From: Methanobacteriota archaeon
GTDB lineage: Archaea; Thermoplasmatota; Poseidoniia; Poseidoniales; Poseidoniaceae
Direction of reading: 5' to 3'
NCBI GenBank assembly: GCA_002707335.2
Contig: PAMN02000049.1
Span: 12,706-31,594, forward strand
DNA: 18,889 bases
Of the stretch, positions 13,196-18,889 are shown in pieces (positions within the stretch are counted from its first letter, which is position 1; every line of letters begins with the position of its first letter). The notes beneath the pieces were generated by a model, which did no database searches, had not been told where the DNA came from, and saw only the letters and a program-made list of their open reading frames with translations. The position numbers and the translations under genes are program-made.

Positions 13196-14935
13196 ATGAG
13201 CAATGAAGGAGTAATTTACCGAATTTCAGGACCGGTAGTAACAGCTACGGGAATGGAAGCGGGAATGTATGACGTGGTCAGAGTAGGCCACGAAGGATTA
13301 ATGGGAGAAGTAATTGAATTACACGGAGATAAGGCAGTTATCCAGGTTTACGAAGATACCAGCGGTATCAGACCTGGTGAACCTGTTCTTAACACACGTG
13401 AAACACTGTCAGTTGCTTTGGGTCCAGGTCTTTTGACACAAATTTACGATGGTATCCAAAGACCATTGGCAACACTGGAAGAAGTAATGGGTGTATTCAT
13501 CACAAGAGGTGTTGATGCAGACGGATTCGATATGGAAAGGAAGTGGCAATTTGATGCTACAGTTTCTAACGGTGATGAGGTAGTCAGTGGTCAAGTAATC
13601 GGTACAGTTCAAGAGACTGAAACTATCGTTCACAAAATTATGGTTCCACCTGGAAAAGGTGGAAAGGTAAAATCAATATCTTCTGGTGAATTCAATGTAA
13701 CAGAAGATGTTTGTACACTAGATGATGGAACTACAATGCAGATGATGCAAAAGTGGCCTGTTAGGACACCAAGACCATATCAGCAGAAGTATGCTCCAGA
13801 TACACCACTTATTACCGGTATGCGCATCCTAGATTTCCTCTTCCCTCTAGCTAAGGGTGGTGCAGCAGGTATTCCTGGTCCATTCGGTTCAGGTAAAACA
13901 GTTACACAGCAATCACTTGCTAAGTATTCAGACGCTCAAATCGTTGTTTACATCGGTTGTGGAGAGCGTGGAAATGAGATGACAGAAGTATTAGATGAGT
14001 TCCCTCATCTTATCGATCCAAACACAGGAAAGCCTCTGATGAACAGAACTGTGATGATTGCAAATACTTCAAACATGCCTGTAGCAGCACGTGAGGCTTC
14101 TGTATACACAGGAATAACAATCGCGGAATATTTCCGTGACATGGGTTACGATGTAGCATTGATGGCTGACTCAACAAGTCGTTGGGCTGAAGCAATGCGT
14201 GAAATTTCTTCTCGTTTGGAAGAAATGCCTGGTGAAGAAGGTTATCCTGCTTATCTATCAAGCAGAATTGCGGAATTCTATGAGCGCGCTGGACGTGTTC
14301 AAACACTGAACGGTGACGATGGCTCAGTAACCGTAATCGGTGCTGTATCTCCACCTGGTGGTGACATTTCAGAACCGGTTTCTCAGGGTACACTTCGTAT
14401 TGTAAAGGTATTCTGGGGATTAGATGCAGGATTGGCTAGACAAAGGCACTTCCCAGCTATCAACTGGTTGAGTTCTTATAGTCTGTACCCGCCATCTTTA
14501 GATCAGTGGTTCAGAGATAATATCGCACAAGATTATCCAGAAATTAGAACTGCTATCAGTGGACTTCTACAGATTGAAGCCGAATTACAAGAAATTGTAC
14601 AGTTAGTCGGTTCTGACGCACTTCCTGTTGACCAACAATTAACATTGGAAGTAGCAAGAATGATTCGTGAATATTTCCTACAACAAAATGGATTCCACGA
14701 AGTTGATGCATTCTGTACTGTAGACTTGCATTACAAGATGGCTAAGGCCATCCTAACCTTCCAAGAATCAGCAAAATCAGCAATGGCTGCTGGAGCGGAT
14801 TTACAAGATGTCGTAAACGTACCAGCAAGAACTGATTTGATGCGTGGTAGGTTTGAATCTACTTACATGGATGAAATCGATGCATTAGTCGATAAGATGA
14901 ACAATGAAATTGCCGATGCAATAGGAGAAAACTAA
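13196..14935 (+). CDS. atpA: A-type ATP synthase catalytic subunit A
   Basis: The 579-residue catalytic subunit alternates with subunit B in the A3B3 head. It has the N-terminal beta-barrel ([10 protein letters not shown], about residues 6-70) and the A-specific non-homologous region (about 110-200), which includes the [14 protein letters not shown] segment. The P-loop is GPFGSGKT (228-235), the catalytic glutamate region is GCGERGNEM (255-262), and the Walker B region is [16 protein letters not shown]. The conserved [10 protein letters not shown] and the helical C-terminal domain follow. No intein interrupts the P-loop region, where archaeal and yeast inteins often sit. The ATG follows AGGAGGAAG, and atpB begins 12 bases after the stop. 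Confidence 0.97.
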   Translation: MSNEGVIYRISGPVVTATGMEAGMYDVVRVGHEGLMGEVIELHGDKAVIQVYEDTSGIRPGEPVLNTRETLSVALGPGLLTQIYDGIQRPLATLEEVMGVFITRGVDADGFDMERKWQFDATVSNGDEVVSGQVIGTVQETETIVHKIMVPPGKGGKVKSISSGEFNVTEDVCTLDDGTTMQMMQKWPVRTPRPYQQKYAPDTPLITGMRILDFLFPLAKGGAAGIPGPFGSGKTVTQQSLAKYSDAQIVVYIGCGERGNEMTEVLDEFPHLIDPNTGKPLMNRTVMIANTSNMPVAAREASVYTGITIAEYFRDMGYDVALMADSTSRWAEAMREISSRLEEMPGEEGYPAYLSSRIAEFYERAGRVQTLNGDDGSVTVIGAVSPPGGDISEPVSQGTLRIVKVFWGLDAGLARQRHFPAINWLSSYSLYPPSLDQWFRDNIAQDYPEIRTAISGLLQIEAELQEIVQLVGSDALPVDQQLTLEVARMIREYFLQQNGFHEVDAFCTVDLHYKMAKAILTFQESAKSAMAAGADLQDVVNVPARTDLMRGRFESTYMDEIDALVDKMNNEIADAIGEN

Positions 14936-14947
14936 GGAGGAATATGA

Positions 14948-16327
14948 ATGTCTGGAAAAGAATATCGAACAATTACTGATGTTAAGGGGCCTCTTGTATT
15001 CCTTGACAAGACAGAACCAGTTGCATTTGGTGAGATTGTACAACTAAGGCTAACCGACGGTTCAATGAAGAACGGTCAGGTTCTAGATACCTCTGAAGAT
15101 TTAGTGGTAGTACAGGTGTTTGAAGGAACAGCAGGAGTTGATCTAAACACAGGTGTAAAGTTCATGGGAGATGTATTCAAATTACCAGTTTCTGATGATT
15201 TAATCGGAAGAATTCTGGACGGAGCAGGTAGACCTCGTGACGGAGGACCGGATATTGTTGCAGAGGAAAATGCAGATATTATCGGTGCTGCTATCAACCC
15301 TTACTCTCGACAAAGCCCTCACGATTTCATTCAAACTGGAATCAGCGCTATCGATTGTTGTACTACACTAGTTAGAGGACAGAAGTTACCAATTTTCAGT
15401 GCATCTGGTCTTCCACACAATGATATCGCTCTACAAATTGCAAGACAAGCTAAACTAAAGGATTCTGATGAAGAATTTATTGTAGTATTCTGCGCAATGG
15501 GAATTACTGCTGAAGAATTCAATTTCTTTAGAAGTGACCTTGAGAGGACTGGAGCATTAGAAAATGCTGTACTATTCGTAAACTTAGCAGACGACCCAGC
15601 GGTTGAAAGAATCATTACCCCTCGTCTTGCTTTGACTGCGGCTGAATACCTTGCTTTCGAGAAAGATTACCACGTACTGGTCATCTATACTGACATGACA
15701 AACTATTGTGATGCTCTGCGTCAAATTGGTGCTGCTCGTGAAGAAGTACCTGGACGACGTGGTTATCCTGGTTACATGTACACTGATTTGGCTATGCTTT
15801 ACGAGCGTGCTGGAATTGTAAAGGGCAAGAAAGGAAGTATTACTCAATTCCCTATTCTAACAATGCCTGGTGACGATATTACACACCCAATTCCTGACCT
15901 TTCCGGATATATTACAGAAGGCCAGATCGTTATCTCTCGTGAATTACACCAAGCTGGTATTTATCCACCAATCAACGTTTTACCATCTCTGTCAAGGCTG
16001 ATGGGTTCGTGTATCGGTGCAAAGACAACTCGTGAAGATCACAAATCTGTATCTGACCAGATGTACGCTGCATATGCTCAAGGAAGAGAACTTAGAGGAT
16101 TAGTTGCGATTGTTGGTGAAGATGCATTGAATGAGCGTGACAAGCAATTGCTTGATTTCTCCGGTGTCTTCGAAGATAAATTCCTGAGGCAATCCCGGGA
16201 CGAAGACCGTTCTATAGACGAAACACTTGACCTGTGCTGGACTCTAATGTCAGAGATTGACACCAAATATTTGGTAAGACTTGACCAAAAGTGGATCGAG
16301 AAATATCACCCTGACAATAGGTCTTGA
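14948..16327 (+). CDS. atpB: A-type ATP synthase non-catalytic subunit B
   Basis: The 459-residue product is the nucleotide-site-bearing but non-catalytic head subunit. It has the N-terminal barrel, then [21 protein letters not shown] (from about 116). In place of a P-loop it has [10 protein letters not shown] (150-159), as expected for [16 protein letters not shown] comes near the end. The arginine-finger region is [20 protein letters not shown] with [20 protein letters not shown] at 14936-14941 lies seven bases from the ATG. Length is typical of archaeal B subunits, and the gap to atpD is 31 bases. Confidence 0.97.
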   Translation: MSGKEYRTITDVKGPLVFLDKTEPVAFGEIVQLRLTDGSMKNGQVLDTSEDLVVVQVFEGTAGVDLNTGVKFMGDVFKLPVSDDLIGRILDGAGRPRDGGPDIVAEENADIIGAAINPYSRQSPHDFIQTGISAIDCCTTLVRGQKLPIFSASGLPHNDIALQIARQAKLKDSDEEFIVVFCAMGITAEEFNFFRSDLERTGALENAVLFVNLADDPAVERIITPRLALTAAEYLAFEKDYHVLVIYTDMTNYCDALRQIGAAREEVPGRRGYPGYMYTDLAMLYERAGIVKGKKGSITQFPILTMPGDDITHPIPDLSGYITEGQIVISRELHQAGIYPPINVLPSLSRLMGSCIGAKTTREDHKSVSDQMYAAYAQGRELRGLVAIVGEDALNERDKQLLDFSGVFEDKFLRQSRDEDRSIDETLDLCWTLMSEIDTKYLVRLDQKWIEKYHPDNRS

Positions 16328-16358
16328 AACACTTGTGAAATTCTAGGAGGTAAATCAA

Positions 16359-16976
16359 ATGGCACTGGATATCAAACCAACCCGAAGCGAGTTGATTAAT
16401 CTCAAGCGTAGAATTAAGCAAACTAAGAATGGTTACAAGTTGCTTAAGATGAAAAGAGATGGATTATTCCACGAATTTAGGACTCTTCTTTCAGATATGA
16501 TTCAAGCAAAGAAGGAGTTGACTGAATCCTATGTACTAGCTAAATCAAGAATCGATTTAGCAAATGCGATTGAAGGTGGACTAAAAGTAAAGTCCGCAGC
16601 AATAGCAAACTCTTCTTCTCCAGAAGTCGAAGTTGAAAGGCGGAACATTATGGGAGTAGTAGTGCCTTCTGTCTCTGGAACAAACTTGAAACAAGCATTT
16701 GGAGAGAGGTCAATAGGATTTACAGGTTCATCACCATACATTGATGAAGCAGCAGATTCTTTCGGAAATCTGATTGAGAGAATGGTCAAAGCCGCAGAAA
16801 TGGAAGCAACATTGAAGAGACTTCTTGCAGAAATTGAAGCAACTAAAAGGCGTGTAAACGCTCTTGAGTTCAAGGTAATTCCAGAATTAGAAGAAGCAAG
16901 AGTATTCATCCAATTGAGACTTGAAGAAATGGAAAGAGAGGAAACATTCCGTCTCAAGCGTTTCAAGAACAAGTGA
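16359..16976 (+). CDS. atpD: A-type ATP synthase subunit D (central rotor shaft)
   Basis: The 205-residue protein is two long helices forming an antiparallel coiled coil. The first opens with PTRSELINLKRRIKQTKNGYKLLKMKRDGL and the second ends with TKRRVNALEFKVIPELEEAR and an EMEREETFRLKRFK tail. A short middle region carries NIMGVVVPSV. These are the classic marks of subunit D (gamma-like shaft), which turns inside the A3B3 head. The ribosome binding site AGGAGGT lies close to the ATG. It is the last recognised gene of the operon; two hairpins follow it. Confidence 0.95.
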   Translation: MALDIKPTRSELINLKRRIKQTKNGYKLLKMKRDGLFHEFRTLLSDMIQAKKELTESYVLAKSRIDLANAIEGGLKVKSAAIANSSSPEVEVERRNIMGVVVPSVSGTNLKQAFGERSIGFTGSSPYIDEAADSFGNLIERMVKAAEMEATLKRLLAEIEATKRRVNALEFKVIPELEEARVFIQLRLEEMEREETFRLKRFKNK

Positions 16977-16980
16977 TACT

Positions 16981-17010
16981 TTACCCGATTGATTCATTGC
17001 GGACGGGTAA
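16981..17010 (+). repeat. Hairpin 1 after atpD
   Basis: TTACCCG (16981-16987) is a perfect complement of CGGGTAA (17004-17010), with a 16-base loop. It begins four bases after the atpD stop and could end or stabilise the 3' end of the ATP synthase message. No T-run follows it directly, so simple termination is not assured. Its left arm can also pair with part of hairpin 2. Confidence 0.5.
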
Positions 17011-17031
17011 CCCCCACGAATTAACGGGGGT
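17010..17031 (+). promoter_or_regulatory. Hairpin 2, holding the ribosome binding site of the site-2-protease-like gene
   Basis: ACCCCC (17010-17015) pairs with GGGGGT (17026-17031), with a ten-base loop. The GGGGG (17026-17030) is also the only ribosome-binding-like sequence before the ATG at 17037, six bases away. The folded form would hide it. The left arm of hairpin 1 (TACCC, 16982-16986) could pair instead with GGGTA (17028-17032), an alternative fold that hides the same site. Confidence 0.5.
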
Positions 17032-17036
17032 AGTTT

Positions 17037-18889
17037 ATGTCTGATTCCGAATCGATTCCAGTCCATGACAAATCATGGAATCAACGGGAACTGTTTGAAT
17101 CTATTCTGTCACGATATTGTGTCGTGTTAGAAGACCTAGGGGGGCGCAGCCCAACATTCTTAGTCGCTGAGAAGAAAGATCAAGACATCCATGAAGTCCT
17201 CGATGATATCAATCAACATTTGGAAAAGTTGGGTTTTAGTGCCAGACTGTTTCCAGATGATCCTTGGATTTTACAATTAATTCCAGACCCAAGATATCAA
17301 TGGCCATCACCTAGATTCATAATTGCTATGTGGCTGTTTTCGTTGATTACAACAATTTACGCAGCAGAAAAATGGATGAATTCAGGTCGTCCAGACGGTG
17401 GTTGGTTTGTGAATAATGCATCCTTGGACGCTATGATAGGATATTCCATGCCTATTTTCTTCACTCTAATTCTAGCCTCGTTTATTCAAAAGTCAATGGC
17501 TAGTAAAAATGGAGTCCATCTTCCACACCTTTTCCCAATACCTGGCCCTGCAATGCTCTGGTGGCCATTTGGAATGATCGGATTCGCGTCATTACCAAGG
17601 AGTGATGCTAGGTTGTGGCCAGATAGGTCGTCAATGGGTAAAACTGCCCTTTCTGCGCCCCTAGTGATGGTTTTGTCTGGAATGATATTGATATTCTTAG
17701 GTCTAGCATTGACTCCTGAACTAGTATCGTTAGATTCTACCCCATTTATCCTAGATTTACCATTTTTAGCTAATATAATCGCAATCTTATCGGAAGGAGA
17801 AAGATTGTTGCTATTGAAAACTACATGGGCACACCCATTCACAAGAGCCGGCATGACTTTGACATTCTTTGGATGGATAGCACTGCTCCCCATTCCAACA
17901 CTGCCTGGAGGTAGAATTTTGATTGCTAGAATGGGAATTCCAGAGGCTAGATCAGGTTCGTCGCAGGTAATGCTGCTATTGGTGGTCCTACTATTCGCAT
18001 TCTTGTTCGAAGCATTCTCAGAGTGGAATATGTGGGTTCCAATCGTTGCCCTGTGTGCATCTTTGCTAATAACAAAAGGAAGCGACCCTACTCTGCCCAT
18101 TGTTTTGGATGATTTCAAGGGGCTTCCCGAAAAAGACCACCGTCGATTAGGAATAATTCTGTTTATGATATTCATGTTTGCTTTACCTTCTCAGTTACCA
18201 TTCAGTGAAGATAATCTTTGGGATGAGGAAATTAGTTTCTCATTCGAGGATGATATATTAGAGATAAAGGATGGTTGGTACAATCAAACTGTCATAATCT
18301 CCAATCCTTCATTTATCGAACAATCTTGGGAAATCGAGTACTACAAGGGGTCATATGGGGATTCTAACTTAACTATGGTCGATTGTTCCTCGGGTACAAA
18401 AGACTCTAATATTTCTTGCAATGGTGTTATTGAGCCATTATCTACGATAGAAATAGAATTTAATTTTGAATGGTTAGAAGATTGGAACACTGCATCCTTT
18501 GATTTGATATGGAAAACCAATCATGGATTTTTTACCAATAAAGTAGTTCCAGATTTGAAAATCTATCCTGTTGGTATGTGGTCTTTTAATGGAGATTATG
18601 ACGATCCTAAGGTTTGCCTAAATGTTAAAGTTAATTCAAAAAACAATACTATTGCGCTTGATTCTCCACCTCAATATACAAGTTGGAAGGATGTTGATTC
18701 TGATGGAAATCTTTCTGTCGCAAAAGGAGAAAACGAACTCTGTCTCAATGGACTTTCTGGAGATAATATGAACTCTATTTCACAAGAGATTTTCACCATA
18801 GATAATCATTCATTTGTGGCCGGATATATGGCTGAAAATTATATTTCTATGCCTGACTCTGGGATCATTTTAGATTCTCAAGAATTACT
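17037..18889 (+). CDS. Site-2-protease-like membrane protein lacking the zinc site (pseudoprotease), partial at 3' end
   Basis: The frame is open for 617 codons to the window edge. Residues 1-85 form a soluble domain whose end (EKLGFSARLFPDDPWILQLIPDP) resembles the N-terminal domain of archaeal and EGY-type site-2 proteases. Membrane segments follow near 93-110, 134-152, 204-225, 270-287, 311-325 and 370-385. The core aligns with that family: NGVHLPHLFPIPGP (158-171) stands after the HExxH position, and ILSEGERLLLLKTTWAHPFTRAG is followed by ALLPIPTLPGGRI (282-294). HExxH is replaced by ASFIQ (147-151), and the zinc-binding Asp of LDGGR is Pro290. Proteolysis is therefore unlikely. After about 390 comes an exported beta-rich region with Asn-Pro-Ser and paired cysteines. 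The ATG is six bases after GGGGG. It may share the ATP synthase message. Confidence 0.7.
   Translation, partial: MSDSESIPVHDKSWNQRELFESILSRYCVVLEDLGGRSPTFLVAEKKDQDIHEVLDDINQHLEKLGFSARLFPDDPWILQLIPDPRYQWPSPRFIIAMWLFSLITTIYAAEKWMNSGRPDGGWFVNNASLDAMIGYSMPIFFTLILASFIQKSMASKNGVHLPHLFPIPGPAMLWWPFGMIGFASLPRSDARLWPDRSSMGKTALSAPLVMVLSGMILIFLGLALTPELVSLDSTPFILDLPFLANIIAILSEGERLLLLKTTWAHPFTRAGMTLTFFGWIALLPIPTLPGGRILIARMGIPEARSGSSQVMLLLVVLLFAFLFEAFSEWNMWVPIVALCASLLITKGSDPTLPIVLDDFKGLPEKDHRRLGIILFMIFMFALPSQLPFSEDNLWDEEISFSFEDDILEIKDGWYNQTVIISNPSFIEQSWEIEYYKGSYGDSNLTMVDCSSGTKDSNISCNGVIEPLSTIEIEFNFEWLEDWNTASFDLIWKTNHGFFTNKVVPDLKIYPVGMWSFNGDYDDPKVCLNVKVNSKNNTIALDSPPQYTSWKDVDSDGNLSVAKGENELCLNGLSGDNMNSISQEIFTIDNHSFVAGYMAENYISMPDSGIILDSQEL

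Noticed and set aside
13196..14935. Possible intein in atpA
   Set aside because: The P-loop region is continuous (GPFGSGKT at 228-235) and the protein has the normal length of about 580 residues.
16529..16972. A 147-codon leftward open frame opposite atpD
   Set aside because: Same effect: coiled-coil coding on the plus strand gives a long antisense frame without a recognisable protein.
16977..17036. Simple intrinsic terminator after atpD
   Set aside because: The two hairpins are not followed by a T-run (only TAGTTT), and the second overlaps the next gene's ribosome binding site, so regulation or read-through seems more likely than plain termination.
17486..18175. A 229-codon leftward open frame
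   Set aside because: It lies fully antisense to the site-2-protease-like gene, whose protein has clear family motifs. The antisense product is low-complexity (Asn/Ile/Ser/Pro) with no motif and no ribosome binding site.

Overview
This window looks like a piece of a marine euryarchaeal genome, most likely Marine Group II (Poseidoniales) or a close relative. That placement is inference. It rests on the archaeal A-type ATP synthase gene order H-I-K-E-C-F-A-B-D, strong GGAGG-type ribosome binding sites, archaeal TATA-like boxes rather than bacterial -10/-35 boxes, a fairly AT-rich composition (judged by eye), and a mix of bacterial-looking genes (SelO, a TPR protein with an HMPSHI motif) among archaeal ones.

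Left part (1-3610): the 5' end of a leftward gene (1-110) is followed by a divergent rightward cluster. The cluster holds a membrane-anchored, pilin-like protein with a C-terminal lamin-tail-like domain, then three tandem RecA/KaiC-fold proteins. Only the first of these has an intact Walker A motif; the other two look like pseudo-ATPases. The cluster ends in a palindrome and T-tracts. It reads as one surface or signalling module of unknown function.

Middle part (3603-8359): a leftward zinc-ribbon membrane protein, an AT-rich divergent promoter region, a TPR protein with a promoter placed for leaderless transcription, a SelO-type protein AMPylase, and a convergent UbiE-like methyltransferase.

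Right part (8492-16976): the complete nine-gene ATP synthase operon. Ribosome binding sites are close to the starts and often overlap the preceding stop. A long hairpin follows the stop codon of the high-copy membrane-ring gene atpK. The operon covers the catalytic head (A3B3), the central stalk (D, F, C), the peripheral stalks (E, H) and the membrane part (I, K ring).

End (16981-18889): two tandem hairpins lead into a long gene that runs off the window. It has the whole domain layout of an archaeal/EGY-type site-2 protease (N-terminal soluble domain, membrane core, a motif like LLPIPTLPGGRI), but the HExxH zinc site is replaced and the second-motif aspartate is proline. It is probably a pseudoprotease, and its ribosome binding site lies in a hairpin stem.

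No tRNA, rRNA, CRISPR array, insertion sequence or integrase was seen. The largest gene-free stretch is about 155 bases (4107-4261), so no gap exceeds 300 bases.
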